Part shown: one piece after another, positions 40,001 to 50,433 of the stretch | Numbering within the stretch: the first letter of the stretch is position 1 | Layout: every line of letters starts with the position of its first letter | Assembly: GCA_030374805.1 (NCBI GenBank) | Contig: JARGSG010000197.1 | Span: 1,054,001-1,118,000, forward strand | Direction of reading: 5' to 3' | Length of the DNA: 64,000 bases | Origin: Gracilaria gracilis | Taxonomy: Eukaryota; Rhodophyta; Florideophyceae; Gracilariales; Gracilariaceae | Notes under the pieces: generated by a model | Told to the model about the DNA's origin: nothing | The model's input: the letters and a program-made list of their open reading frames with translations, nothing else | The model's database searches: none | Position numbers and translations under genes: made by a program

Positions 40001-40629
40001 GCGCGAGCTTTCTGACGGGAACTGGAACACTTGGGAGTGTAAGAGACATAGGTGGCAGTGTGAGAAAATCGAGGTCCGAGTTGTCCGTTTGGATCTTCCT
40101 TGACTCGACTGGAAGGTCTTACAGGCTCTATGCTATCCCAGGTCTTGGACTTGGAATCAAAGGCAAACATAGTGGTGCAAGACATACCATCATCCTTTCC
40201 ACCCACTTTCATACCACCGATAAGATACAACTTGGCATTTGTTGGTACCATTGTGAGTGTATGATCCACACGACACACAGGAATAGGAGTTTCAACGCGG
40301 CGAGTCTTCTTGGCAGCGCCACCGCGCTGGGAAGGCGGTCGCAGTAGAGTAGGTCTACTCCAGCGATGCGCATGGTCCGAGCGAGGATCGAAATCCAAGT
40401 ATCTGATGACGGAAAACGGAAGGACTCTCTCATCCTGAAGCATGCCACCGGTGACAAGCAGTCTGTGCGGTGAAATCAACGCAGCAGAGGTGCCTTCGGC
40501 GGGCAGGAACTGAGAGCTAGACGCCTCTTCATTCGACACTTGCGGCGGCGCGTCGTGCGCGGAAGCGGCGGATGAATCAAGATGCTTTCCGGCACACTGC
40601 AGGAGCTCGAACGCCAGACAGACTCCCAT
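37084..40629 (-). CDS. Kelch-repeat protein with long C-terminal coiled coil
   Basis: The protein has 1181 residues from the ATG at 40629. Residues 40-450 hold a Kelch propeller: HTLTMVPTNAKLYLIGGMKV, FSHTATYVSY then FIYVYGGFKQ, NHAAALTPCGKYIAYHGGIL, QHSLVSG then SLVMYGGC, and LGKYVIVGGKTAYG. A charged, serine-rich linker with basic clusters (RLRKRKPRMMM, KKRRLRSDTKK) follows, which could act as a nuclear signal. From about 740 to 1110 a near-continuous coiled coil is visible (EKEALLQELRECEEDRRHVE and similar heptads), and the C-terminus is acidic (EAAAEDEEEP). The architecture resembles fungal Tea1/Kel1 polarity proteins and some nuclear Kelch scaffolds, but no orthology can be claimed. It ends 113 bases from the convergent HemF-like gene. 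Confidence 0.85.
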   Translation of the reverse strand: MGVCLAFELLQCAGKHLDSSAASAHDAPPQVSNEEASSSQFLPAEGTSAALISPHRLLVTGGMLQDERVLPFSVIRYLDFDPRSDHAHRWSRPTLLRPPSQRGGAAKKTRRVETPIPVCRVDHTLTMVPTNAKLYLIGGMKVGGKDDGMSCTTMFAFDSKSKTWDSIEPVRPSSRVKEDPNGQLGPRFSHTATYVSYTPKCSSSRQKARAKPAPFIYVYGGFKQFTSRQPVSDIHIFDVKKCKWSLAIPAPSAVKPPGLANHAAALTPCGKYIAYHGGILSDLNDYDAMSDGLFLFDVQNQKWLEPKLHGNSDKPPSARTQHSLVSGVGRHRGSLVMYGGCMKNETFSKEMFLCKILEPEHPDQQIEVFWQGVQVRTTVPRLLPDDPNHESNKLLSERSAAISGGCMVSLPDLGKYVIVGGKTAYGLRKSPLMLDPLDSDENVTAQSVEMPEGPPGIEVIENQAADVAPKTADAPRSPLSPRERCTDMNDNLNAPVIDDDYRQVVGRSPSPAEGGIRIPRASSLQRTSSEKSPVRTAAAREKASAGSLGSDRLRKRKPRMMMSVEPSPKIIPASCNVVQPASNPRERKTRSDLLKEANALLIKSQRIRSSRDNGNADRLCPPLKKRRLRSDTKKVEEPELDEANCIISPAPLAGDPAVEGNGDRVPDDAAVPLSMSARSEFIAPSEIKRIGRTNTTKGNGGRGRAATIRQKQAELDASNKKIEAQEETIRRSVSEIAKLREENNGLKGANRHIKIDNRGLNEQVQNLLQEVQSLRNHAAAHQASDTGVESHSAPTPMQDESVPKHAASSNEDSVTAPLSAAKSGKVQEIKTYQGNAESLQDAIRSEKEALLQELRECEEDRRHVESELNRTRNLLDRSQNECGKLRAKANDCEKAMKDVFTDRESLQTKLTCAENDIVTLKSKNETLNLNLMDEKHKLGRVVSERKAREEQVRKLQSELAEQLKKFGDNDGKQRMLLVDLEAQKSRIEELNRFVNEKTEKVAKMQEKCAEVATERDTLRSQFNEKVRDHEAALVVTDKDKASMDKLRKDACDRMIEQKRVKRELDARTRECGKLRAKLGRLQASYKSVWPLIARISKEMDQTMRECEAVESDDGIPSPEVVTGEVAEAEAVVVEEEAQGVAAAPTDMQKGAGEGGREKGSTSAAKEIPESDEAAAEDEEEP

Positions 40630-42070
40630 GAAGACATGGGCAGCGAGCGGCGACGCACGGGCTTCGGCCTTCGAGTGCGGCGGTGCGGACCGGCGAGAAG
40701 ACGACGAGATAAATAGACGCGTGTGCGGATGTATCGGGATTGGTCGGGAATGAGGTGGATTTCAGTGGGTGACGATGAAGACGACTGCAGCTCTGCTCGC
40801 GTGTGCACACGCGGTGCTATCTGGAGTCCAGACACTGGACCAAGTGGGCGCACTCGTCGCGCGCGCGCGCTGGCGGGAAATCGTTTTGGCGCTGCCGATC
40901 ACGTTCTAAACGGCTCCCGTGCTTCTGTAAGCAGCTCGTGCCCAACGCACGCGCCTACCTTCGCTGACAGCTGCGTGCACAGCCATTGCGGTGAGTACGC
41001 AAGAATTTGTGTTTACAGTTCCCAAGGTAAAGGGTTACACATTGACCCGGCAAGAGCAAGATTCGGCCCCGACCCAATACATTGTATGTAATGCTACCGT
41101 ATGCACCCTCCGCAGAACAGTCCAGTGGCGCGGAGCCAACCTATCATAAAGTTAGATGCACCTACGATACAGCGTCAGCAGTCAACAGACGCCAGACGTT
41201 GGCAAACCCAGCGTCGTCGCCTGGCCCCTCTTGAGGGCGCCACACAGAAATTAATAAACAGACAGACCTCGTCGAGCAAGAGTTGCTCTATCATGCAAGC
41301 CACGGTCCATTGCGTCCAGCGGTAAAGAGGCTACAGTTCAAGTTGCAAGAATACGTGGTAAGAGTTTTGCGCTATCCCATCACACCATCACGTAACCTTA
41401 AAGAAGCAAAGCCCACAAAGACGATATTCTAAAAAGTAAAATGTACTAACCCCCGGTTACGTAGCTGCTTTGGTTGTCCTGAAAGCAGATTTGAGGACTT
41501 GAATGTGCCGTTGCAAGGACATTATGAGTAAAGATATCATTGAATGAAAAAGATCTTTCAATCCATTACCAAATGTAGCGGTCCTATTTTCCATCGACAA
41601 CGACTCTTGCTTTCATGGAGTCAAGTTTGAAGTCAAACTTCATTGATGATCACCAGCTGTAGAATCTACAGTGTAGATAGATGTCTTCGCGATCAAATGA
41701 TCGAATGATCTGATGCGCCGTGGATCAACTTTTGCAATCACTCAAGGTCACTCCAGCAAGGTGGCACTAAGTTGTGTACGTGTGCTGGCTGTGCGTGGCG
41801 TACGTGGCCAGCAAACAGCGTTTGTGGCAACAAGGCGATATGTCGGCTACGAAGGGTACACTCTTGTTCATGCGGTCAAGTTCATCGCTTCGCATCGTGG
41901 TTTGGGTTGCTTTTGCGCGATGATGGGAGAGCCGAACGGGCTTGAGCCAGCCTTGTAGAAGCTCGAGTGCTGCCCGACAAATGGCCTCATCACCAACTCC
42001 CCGCGCCTTTACGTCCTACATACTCATTCACCTCAAATACCCACCCACGCGCTAACTGTCGCTGCTTGTC
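40630..42070. promoter_or_regulatory. Divergent promoter region between the Kelch gene and cyclin H
   Basis: 1.4 kb without a supported gene. The left 250 bases are GC-rich with GCGC runs near 40860, while the rest is ordinary. No TATA box, repeat or RNA gene stands out. Confidence 0.4.
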
Positions 42071-43147
42071 ATGGCGCTGTACCAAGATTCAACACAGGCA
42101 CGTTTCTGGTCCCTCACAGCAGAAGACGTTCACTCGCTTCGCCTTCAAACTCATCAGCGCGCCGTATCAACGCGTCCGGGCACCGACCAACTGTTGTCTC
42201 CAGACGATGAAGCTCTCATTCGTCGTCATCACGAACGACGAATTCTTCGCTTTAACCGCGCCAATCACCTGCCTGATAAACTGGCCGCAACTGCTGTCAT
42301 GTATTTCAAACGGTTTTTCTTGCATCGATCAGTCATGGATTACAACCCTTCCGTCATTGCTCTTTCTGCTCTTTACGCCGCCAGTAAAGTGGAGGAGGTT
42401 GTTTTCGATGCACAGGATCTAGTTGCACGTTTTGATGCCTGTGTGAATGGGGTTGCGTCGGACATTGCTTTGGAGCACACTCCAATGTCTGCAGATCAAT
42501 GTGCTGATAGAGCTTCTACCGATGCCATTCTTAACACCGAGCTTTGGTTTTTGCAACAGATCAATTTTCATCTCATTTGTTATCATCCGTTCAAATCACT
42601 CGGCATTGTACGAGAGAAGCTTCATTCATCAAATGTATGCGGACAGGGGCAACAAGCCACCCACTTATTATCCGAACTAATCGCAACAGCGGAGAACATA
42701 ATTCGAAGAAGAGCATTATTAACTGATTTACCTCTATCCCATCCGCCTGCCGTCATCGCCATAGCTGCCACTATAATTGCAGCAGAAGCTAAATCAAATC
42801 CACAGGAGGAACAGCTATTACAAGTTCTAGCCGGAACTGATAACAAAGCCGTTAATAGAATACGAACTGCGATTCAAATTTTGCGTCTTCTCCCTGACCA
42901 CACTCCTGAGGATGAAGCCAGTCAAGTTGCTGCACTTGAGAAAAGGCGAAAAGCTGTGCAGAAGAACATTAACGATCCTATGAGTAGCGAATACAAGGAA
43001 ATGCAGATGCAACAGCTAAGAGAGGAGGATGAGGAGGAGTCGGAAAGGGCCAGAACGTTTCAAGAAAAACTTAAACGTAGATCGGAAGCTTTGTTAGGAT
43101 TTGCTAACATGGACATATCAAGTAAAAAGAGAAAAATGGAAACATGA
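42071..43147 (+). CDS. CCNH: Cyclin H, regulatory subunit of the CDK-activating kinase
   Basis: Cyclin H pairs with CDK7 and MAT1 in the CDK-activating kinase and in TFIIH, where it supports phosphorylation of RNA polymerase II and of cell-cycle kinases in the nucleus. The protein has 358 residues. It starts MALYQDSTQARFWSLTAEDV, matching the typical MYxxSxQxxxWxFxxE start. The cyclin box contains KLAATAVMYFKRFFLHRSVM and YNPSVIALSALYAASKVEEV, and the second fold begins with NTELWFLQQINFHLICYHPF, the ExxLLxQLxFxLxVxxPY signature of cyclin H. The C-terminus is a charged helix ending in a basic KKRKMET tail. The ATG at 42071 agrees with the family start. Confidence 0.93.
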   Translation: MALYQDSTQARFWSLTAEDVHSLRLQTHQRAVSTRPGTDQLLSPDDEALIRRHHERRILRFNRANHLPDKLAATAVMYFKRFFLHRSVMDYNPSVIALSALYAASKVEEVVFDAQDLVARFDACVNGVASDIALEHTPMSADQCADRASTDAILNTELWFLQQINFHLICYHPFKSLGIVREKLHSSNVCGQGQQATHLLSELIATAENIIRRRALLTDLPLSHPPAVIAIAATIIAAEAKSNPQEEQLLQVLAGTDNKAVNRIRTAIQILRLLPDHTPEDEASQVAALEKRRKAVQKNINDPMSSEYKEMQMQQLREEDEEESERARTFQEKLKRRSEALLGFANMDISSKKRKMET

Positions 43148-43708
43148 GTTCACCAGTTTTGATACTTCTGCTCGCAGGTTATTTCTTCTGGGTCTACAAC
43201 TGTTTTGGTTATCAGCTCGAACAGTGATGCTACTTTTTTTATTATCAGGAACAGGAACGGAAAGACTTTCCAGAGACTTGTTTAGGTTCCGAAGAAATGC
43301 GAATCACATTGGGTGCAGAATTATGACAATTACTACAAAACAAATGCAAAGCACAATGCCACGCCTCTCCTCCGTCTCGTAAGTTTGCATCCCCCAATGC
43401 TCTCGTTTTCCCCTTGTTCAAGTTTCCTTCGTGGCTTCAAATGCAATTTGAAAGCAGACGTAGATAATCATCATGGATGAAGGGAGTGAATGCATGTGAT
43501 GAGTTGTAGGAGAGGCATTGGCCTCTCGTAAAGAGATCAAAGCCTCTCCTCCTTACCAAACCAGCACTATAAAAAGGGACTGTCTCATCCGCAACTCCCG
43601 CTCTCTCACCACCACCATCCAAGAAGTTGCCCTTGCCCAGCACAAGTCAAGCAAAGGTCTTTTCCATCAAACCGAAGTTGTTAACAGCTATTGTCCTTTG
43701 CTTGCAAG
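43148..43708. promoter_or_regulatory. Promoter region of the secreted two-domain protein
   Basis: The gap contains the 3' end of cyclin H and the upstream region of the next gene. A TATA box at 43568 is its main feature. The palindrome-like gagaggcattggcctctc near 43511-43528 lies about 40 bases upstream of the TATA box. Confidence 0.5.
43568..43577 (+). promoter_or_regulatory. TATA box of the secreted two-domain protein gene
   Basis: The sequence tataaaaagg is a near-perfect TATA box 141 bases upstream of the ATG at 43709. Most genes in this window lack one, so this gene is likely to be strongly or conditionally expressed. Confidence 0.7.
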
Positions 43709-44608
43709 ATGAAGTACGTCTTTGTCGCTGTGGTTTTATCTATTCTCATCAATCTCTCTGCAGCTGGTGGATCAGCGAATCGGAAATGGATGGCCACTAT
43801 TACTTTCGCCGCAAATGACGCTGCGATTCTGTTTATTGACGGTATGCCGAAGGCCTATGTGAAAGAGTGGACTGCAATCAAAGAGTACCGTTTCGAGGTG
43901 AAAAAGGGTACCGTGATCGCTTTCAAGGCGACCAACCGTCACAATTGGTATGGCTTTATTGCAAACGTCCGTATTGGAAAGAAAAACTACCCGACGGGCA
44001 CTAGATATTGGAGAGCTACGCACGGTGGAGTAAGGACGGGTAAATGGATGAGGAAGAGGAGAGGCTTCTGCTGGCACCGCCCTATGCTTGTTCCACCCAA
44101 GCGCTTCAGGCGCTGCGCCAAATTTCCTCGCAGATTCAAAGCGAGATACGTGTGGGCTTGTCAGTCTTCTCCAGGCGTTAGGACTATAACTCTTCTTCGC
44201 TTCGTTGTGGGCGGCGATGGATGTGGTCGAAAGCCAATTCGAGGCCCTCATGCGCCCCCAACACCTACACCTGCTTCTACACCTACATCTACACCTACAT
44301 CTACACCGTCCCCTGCAGCTAAAACCAGCATTGGCGGTGCCGGAGATGAGGATAACAGAACATCTTGCCAATGCGAACTTGTGGACAACATCAATGGCAT
44401 GTGCTACTACTTTGACGACCCGTCAGCGAGAAGTGGGCGATGTACGTCTCGAGAATGCGCCGCTAGTTACCAATGCAGAGAAGATGGATCTATCCTTTGT
44501 ATCAAGAAATATGTGCTCGAGAAGGTAGTTCCTCTCCTCCCGGACACCAAGAATTGCATGATTATGAAGACCCGAGATCCGGTCTGGGTGCCATACTCTC
44601 AGCAATAA
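43709..44608 (+). CDS. Secreted two-domain protein with threonine/proline linker
   Basis: The 299-residue protein starts at the ATG at 43709 with a signal peptide (MKYVFVAVVLSILINLSAAG). The first domain, about 160 residues, is beta-rich and strongly basic (WMATITFAANDAAILFIDGM, EYRFEVKKGTVIAFKATNRH), with an arrangement reminiscent of PA14-like or lectin-like sandwiches, as in VFIDG-type metal sites. A TPTPASTPTSTPTSTP linker follows, likely O-glycosylated. A second domain of about 80 residues has eight cysteines (CQCELVD, GMCYYFDD, GRCTSRECAASYQC, LCIKK), so it is probably disulfide-rich. Secretion, basic charge and the linker suggest an extracellular binding protein, perhaps for sulfated wall polysaccharides; this is inference. 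No family is firmly recognised. Confidence 0.7.
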   Translation: MKYVFVAVVLSILINLSAAGGSANRKWMATITFAANDAAILFIDGMPKAYVKEWTAIKEYRFEVKKGTVIAFKATNRHNWYGFIANVRIGKKNYPTGTRYWRATHGGVRTGKWMRKRRGFCWHRPMLVPPKRFRRCAKFPRRFKARYVWACQSSPGVRTITLLRFVVGGDGCGRKPIRGPHAPPTPTPASTPTSTPTSTPSPAAKTSIGGAGDEDNRTSCQCELVDNINGMCYYFDDPSARSGRCTSRECAASYQCREDGSILCIKKYVLEKVVPLLPDTKNCMIMKTRDPVWVPYSQQ

Positions 44609-45333
44609 TCATTTCCTCAAGGAGAGTGGGTACAGGTATTTTGAAACGTTACCACACATGCAATGATCATGGGTGGTATGATCATCACATTTGGGGAAAG
44701 CTCGAAGTAGAACAAAGTTAGTATGTATACCTCTTTATCTTCATGTACTGTAGTACTGAAGAAGTTTGAAACGGATAAACAGCTCCCCTTCACATCGTCA
44801 TTTTACTTCCGATGTGAGCATTAAGATTCCCAGTACCAAGAACAAAGAGCATCCGTCCCTGTGTTCTGTAAAAAGAAAAGGTTGTAGAAACAAACGCATG
44901 TCGGACATAACTTAGGACACATTGTCTCTTAAGGTGGACATCAACCTTCAATTTCTAAGTTGCAAACCTTTTCTCATCAGGAACACGGCTGCGAGATGTC
45001 GATTTTCTGAGCTTCGTGTGTTCTGGCTTACTTCTCTGTGGATACTATCGGCGATTGTCATGGTGAGGTCATGAAGGTAACATAGACCATCAAAAGAGAA
45101 ATGAGTACCAACGGTACTGTACCTTTGCAATCACTGAATGCCAGTCCTGTTTCGTTTCACCACAACTGTGAACAGTTCTGTTCACAATCCATTTTGAAAC
45201 GAAAGGCATTTTCATCGAGGGCAAAAAGTTTCTTTTGTTTCAAGATCCCAAAGCTGCTTTGAGTAATTCCATAGACGTTCGTCAGTTTCGAGAGTCCTCG
45301 AGTCGTCCATCCCCTTCCATCAAAGAAACCAGT
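44609..45333. other. Intergenic region and promoter of the large unknown gene
   Basis: No gene is supported over these 725 bases. The right 100 bases are likely 5' untranslated sequence of the next gene. Confidence 0.4.
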
Positions 45334-48300
45334 ATGGGAGACGACTTCGGGTACCCCCCGCGGCCCCTTCTTTTCGAGATCAATGGCGTTTCCAATCATT
45401 TGGCACGTAAAGATGATCTCGACGAAATGGCGAAGGCTGCTAAAACCAGCCCATTTGCCATCCGCCCCGTTAAGAAGTACGTCCTCTCGACAAACATGAA
45501 ACTCTTGTAAACACTAACCGTGATTTCTTTCCCATTCTACCTGAAGAAACGCTTTGAAAGCTTCCTTTCTCTTCCAAAAACAGCTGGAGTTACAGTCAAA
45601 CGTTCTCCGAGCCCGCCACCGGTGTCGAATGTCCATCAATGACATCACACGAAATGCATCTGATTCCCTGAGCAATAGTATTCCTATTGGAAAGACCCAT
45701 CGTAATCTTCGCAGATCTCCAGAAGAACGCAAGATAGATTGGAGGGCGGCGATGTCGCAGGTCTGTGTTGAAGAGGTAGGCCATAACCCAGACCTTCAAA
45801 GAGTTTCCTCACCCGTGCTCCCGTCGATCTTGCTCAATTCTGAAGTCAATCAAAGGCTTGACATTTCTGGAGTCCCTGTGCAGCCAATCTCACTACCGCA
45901 TCAACATATTACAATTGCGTCGGTGTGGACGTAGGTTTATCATTTATAGATGCTCTTCAGATTTTGTAGATTGTCTAATTCACGGAACTAACCGCATGGT
46001 GTTAATCGAATCTTTTCTCAATGTCACCTGTCACAGAAACATGGTATTTGAGCTTGAAATGCTGATCGCTCTTCTCGAGAAGAGCACACAAGACGACCGA
46101 TGTGACTTCAAACATTCTCACAATGTCACCAACATCATGGAAGCTGCATATCCTCAAGGACATTCCAAGGAGTCACTCATCACGATATCTAGTCTTCTTA
46201 AGTCTTCCAGATCCTGGGATATCCTCTCTGTTCCAAGACGGTCACCGCTCAGAGCAACTCTAGGAAGGTCAGCATGTAACAGTTCAGATATCTTCGAGAC
46301 GTGCTTCAAGGGTTACAGTTTCAGCAACGCCTGTTCACGAACCAAATCAACGTTTAAAGAGAAATCTTGTGATTGGAATAACGAGGAAGAAGTCATATTC
46401 TCTTCTCTACGATCACTTCGAAAACCGTTCACATCCTTAAGTGGTTTAAGGACCGAGATAATGATGAAGCAACAAACTTCTAACCCATGGAGCGTCGAAG
46501 TGATCCGTCTCCCAGAGTTTGAGCGCGATGAAGCCTTCGCAAAAAGCAGCACATGTTCAAGACTTCAACTCTGTTCAAAAGTAATTTTGCCAGGAGACTT
46601 GCTGCAAACTAAATGCTTTTCCGTTCCAACTGCGCTGCGAACGGCTTTGCAGCCTAAATCCCTTCGTACCTACGAGAAGACTTCGTACCTCTCGGACCTT
46701 CTCCGTTCTATACATCAATCAAGTAGAATCAGGGGATTCGATGGGCTGTGGAGTTCGGGATCAAGAGAAGTGATGAGGAAATGTCATCTGAAAGAAACAA
46801 TTCTATCTTCAGGTTTTGACAGACGTGGGGCCTTACTTCAAATGACCCAAGCACGAGACACTCTGTTGGTCTCGAAACACATAATTGGAGGAGATATCAT
46901 CCTGTTGGAAAAGGCGGTGGATACTCTGCGCCGCGCATTTTCCAAGAGATCCAGATCCTTGCTTCCTTTCTCCATCGACTTGTGTGAAGATCTTCGCTTC
47001 TCTTTTCGACAGAAAGGAAACCACCGGATTCAACCAATTCTTTCGTTTGAAAAGCTTTTGGACCAATATTATGATTACGATGCCCTTGAGAAGAATCAAA
47101 GCCGGACGCTTACAGAGCATATACCCAAGTGTGGAATAGCAGGTAAGACTGACCCATCGCTTTCTGCTCTTGTTGAGTCGGAATATCCGAATAGTAAAGA
47201 AGAAAGGAACGGGGATAATACTTCACAGGAAAGCGACTTGGATAACATTTTAACATCAGATGACGAGGACCAAGAACCTGAACCGGATGCAGAACCAGCG
47301 ATGGTTGTGGCTCAGCAAATGCCGATGTTTAAGCACAGGAAGCATATTGGAAACCGAGAGGAGACAACAAACCCCCAATCCAGCTTGTTGAGGACAAAGA
47401 GCGATCAACAAGAACCCCAAAGAGTACGTTTACGTGTTCCAGAAAACTTGATGTGTTCACCCTGGTCTTTGAAGTTGGCAGAGCACTGCGTTGCAAACAT
47501 GCCACGCGGGACAATGCTTCTGCCACCATGTTTGTCGGCATTGCCGTCACTCTGTATAATCATCAACTCTCATCTGTCCAACCGGCTGCAAGATCAACGA
47601 GTGGCGATCATATGTAAATCAGAATCTGACATTTCAAGCGGTCTCAGTTCCTATCTAGAACACACTTTTGCACGCAAAATGTCCGTTGAGGTTGTCAAGA
47701 GATGGAACTTCCCTAGTGAACCAAGGTACCCAACACTTAACGGATGTACAGCACAGATCCTTATCCTCAACAGCTTCGACTTCTCTCTGCCGACGGGAGT
47801 GTCGTTGCTAATTATTCTCGTGTGTGAGCCACGCTTGATCTGCTCAAGACCTCAATCGAGTTTCGGCCATCAACTTAGCTCCATTAATCCAGAATGGCCA
47901 TACCTTTCATCCATCTTGATTGCCCCTATCGATTGTTGGGTTCCGTTGCCAGCATATATTGATACAGCACAGCGATTATCACTTGAACTGAAAACTCACG
48001 CTGTCTTGTTTGTCGCTGATTACGATGACGTTCATACGTCTGTTCTTCTTGCGAAGCCCAGAGCCTTGTTTCTGGTACCCCTTAAGCAAGCATCCGATCT
48101 GATATCTGTCATTGATTCTCACAGCTGTGCAGCTTTGGGGAGCCTCCATGAGCTGTTCTCCAAAGCGAAACCGGGGTGTCCGAATCCTGGCGCTCAAAGT
48201 TTATCAGACTTTTCTGTATCTTATCTTAGGAACATCCTCGAAAATTATCACTTTGAAAGAAACTCTGATACATACCAAAGCTTGGAAACGGTCTACTACT

Positions 48301-49043
48301 TGAGGCAAGCCCGATCATATGCGCTCTACGATGGTTTTGATGTTGCCATGGCATTTCTTTCTTACTGCCGGCATGAACTTAGGCCAGAGAGTTCAGAGTT
48401 ACTACAAAAGGTCATGAAAGCATTTGATACCATTGAGGCACAAACTGCCACCGCTGATGCAGACCACCCGGTTGTTATTCCGGTGGCTGCCCACATGAAA
48501 AGAATGCATGAAGATTTCAACAAAGACCCCCCCTCAATGTCCTTAACTCATCGCCGTACCACATTCCTTCCATTGATTATCGCAGATTCACGAGAAGCAG
48601 TTGATGGATTTCAACGAGGACGTACAAAGGCAAAGCTGCTTTTCGAAGCACGAGACCGAGACATAGCGATTTGCTGGTTGAGCGACTTGGTTTCCATTAG
48701 TTTTAAGAAATCCACATCCGTTCAAGGAAAGAGAGTTCTGGACAGGCTGAAGGAGTTCAGTCACATCTATCACATTATAGACGGTCGAGAAAATACTCAT
48801 TCTGAATCGAAATTTCCTCCATGTATACTCCAGCTGGTTCACGCTGGCAGAACGCGCTTGATCACCGTCGTTGTCGATGAACGACGAGAAATGGAGTCAA
48901 TCTGGACGAATAGCTTTAAGATGTATGACACTATGAGAAAATACATCGGGGACCAGAGTCGGTTTTCCGGGATGGGAGGGGTTCAGACTTTGAGGGAGAT
49001 GAAATGGGAAACCGTCACGCATATGCTTCGTTCATTGTGGTAA
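45334..49043 (+). CDS. Large protein of unknown function, three exons inferred
   Basis: The last exon alone encodes over 1060 residues. I infer two 70-nt introns: 45477-45546 (donor gtacgt, branch-like cactaac, acceptor ctgaag) and 45776-45845 (donor gtaggc, acceptor ctgaag). With ATG at 45334 the total is about 1190 residues. Both junctions keep the frame, but transcript data are needed. The protein has no membrane span. An acidic serine-rich linker (EERNGDNTSQESDLDNILTS) splits it into halves. The C-terminal half alternates hydrophobic strands and helices (VAIICKSESDISSGLSSYLE, AQILILNSFDFSLPTGVSLL, FLPLIIADSREAVDGF, LITVVVDERREMES), resembling an alpha/beta nuclease or helicase-like core, without Walker or ERKxxxD motifs that would settle it. 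I do not assign a family. Confidence 0.6.
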
Positions 49044-49791
49044 GTTACCATTGGTAACAGTATGCAATACTGCGGGATCACCTCTTGGTATTCTGCCATC
49101 AGAGGACGTGTGCACTATCGTATCTCCTTCGTTCCATGGACAACTTCATCCACTCCCCATTAGATCTAGACGAGGGGGCAAAAAGATGAATAAAATAGCC
49201 TCACTAGAGTTACCCGGGCATTGCCCGTCTGGCCATAGAGTCTATAGACCCGTAAAGAAATGGAGACAAATAATCCTGCAGTGGGACTGGGCAAGGTCGT
49301 AACATCCTGCTTTGTGAGATGCTCGTTTCCATGTAAAGATCCTTTCGAGTGATAGAGATACCGTGGATGGTAGTCGCGACGGCAACACTACTGTACCGCT
49401 GTACACACCAACCCAACCGTGCGTTCCATTCTATTGTCCCTTTACTGTATGTGTATGCCTCAAGCTGCATGTACGATACCCCTGTACGTGCATCCAAAGT
49501 GCCAGTCCGTCGTCCCAAAGCTTTGAAAATTGAAACAATGCGAGGTTGAATGTTTCAAATCTCGCTTAACTAGTAGAAGAACAATTTCTTTGTTTGCCCT
49601 CCTTCACTACAAGGTCTGCTACAAGGGTATCGTCTGTGAATCGATCAACAAAGTATACTGAGCATTCTGCAACCCTAAAGGTTCCCTTGGCTGGTAGCAA
49701 CGCTACCCTGGGTATGCCCTGTGTTTCTTGATTTACCTCAAATTCACCTTTTCGGTACCAGTCCGAGAAACCTGAAGCTCCCTCTTTGACA
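49044..49791. other. Intergenic region upstream of the Maf gene
   Basis: No supported gene, repeat or RNA gene over 750 bases. The Maf promoter must lie here. Confidence 0.4.
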
Positions 49792-50433
49792 ATGGCAGTG
49801 GTAGGGGATGCGCGATGGTCATCCATCGGTCGTCTGATTCTAGGATCCAAGTCATGGTCTCGCCGAACGGTTCTTGAAGAAATGGGAGTAGCCAAAATTG
49901 ATGTGGAGATACCAGATATAGACGAACGCTCAATTCGTCATGAGGATCCTCGAGAGCTAGTTAAAAGAATCGCTCTCGCGAAAGCCCGGGCCCTACTTCC
50001 TCGAATACAACCAGCGCCATCTGGTAGAACAATCTTAATCACTGGGGATTCTGTCGTCACACATAAAGGACGAATCTTGGAGAAACCAGCTCACGAGAAG
50101 GAAGCACGTCAATTTCTAAACAGTTATGCAACTGGTCCAGCAACAACCGTGGCTAGTGTTGCTGTTATCGATGTTGCAAAGAAGCACGTATGGATGGGGG
50201 TTGATGAAGCTGAGGTTTACTTTCAGAAAATGCCGGAGGACGTTATCGATGAGCTAGTTTCCACAGGTGGTGCTCTTGAAAGTGCGGGTGGTTTGAGGAT
50301 CGAGCACCCTGCCGTACAAAAATATATCGACTGCATAATAGGACACAAGACTGCTGTTATGGGATTCTCTAAGCCCTTGGCAGAACGACTTCTGCGTGAA
50401 GCCCTTTCTTCGCAAGGTGGCAATCCGATTTGA
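49792..50433 (+). CDS. Maf/HAM1-fold nucleoside triphosphate pyrophosphatase
   Basis: Maf proteins hydrolyse canonical or modified nucleoside triphosphates to the monophosphate and pyrophosphate and act as housecleaning enzymes. The 213-residue protein starts at ATG 49792. Family motifs appear in order: LILGSKSWSRRTVLEEMG for the N-terminal SxSxxRxxLL block, DIDERSIRHEDPRELVKRIA followed by LAKARAL for the DExxxxxxxPxxxxxxxAxxKA block, ITGDSVVTHKGRILEKP for the DTxVxxxGxxLxKP block, then EDVIDELVSTG and GHKTAVMGFS for the C-terminal dimer and active-site regions. The usual first serine pair reads GSKS, and the aspartate of GD is kept. It is intronless, as usual for this small enzyme. Confidence 0.93.
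   Translation: MAVVGDARWSSIGRLILGSKSWSRRTVLEEMGVAKIDVEIPDIDERSIRHEDPRELVKRIALAKARALLPRIQPAPSGRTILITGDSVVTHKGRILEKPAHEKEARQFLNSYATGPATTVASVAVIDVAKKHVWMGVDEAEVYFQKMPEDVIDELVSTGGALESAGGLRIEHPAVQKYIDCIIGHKTAVMGFSKPLAERLLREALSSQGGNPI

Noticed and set aside
45931-45949. A 19-nt intron gtaggt...tatag that would also join the frames of the large unknown gene
   Set aside because: It is too short for splicing; the 70-nt intron at 45776-45845 joins the same frames with more normal length.
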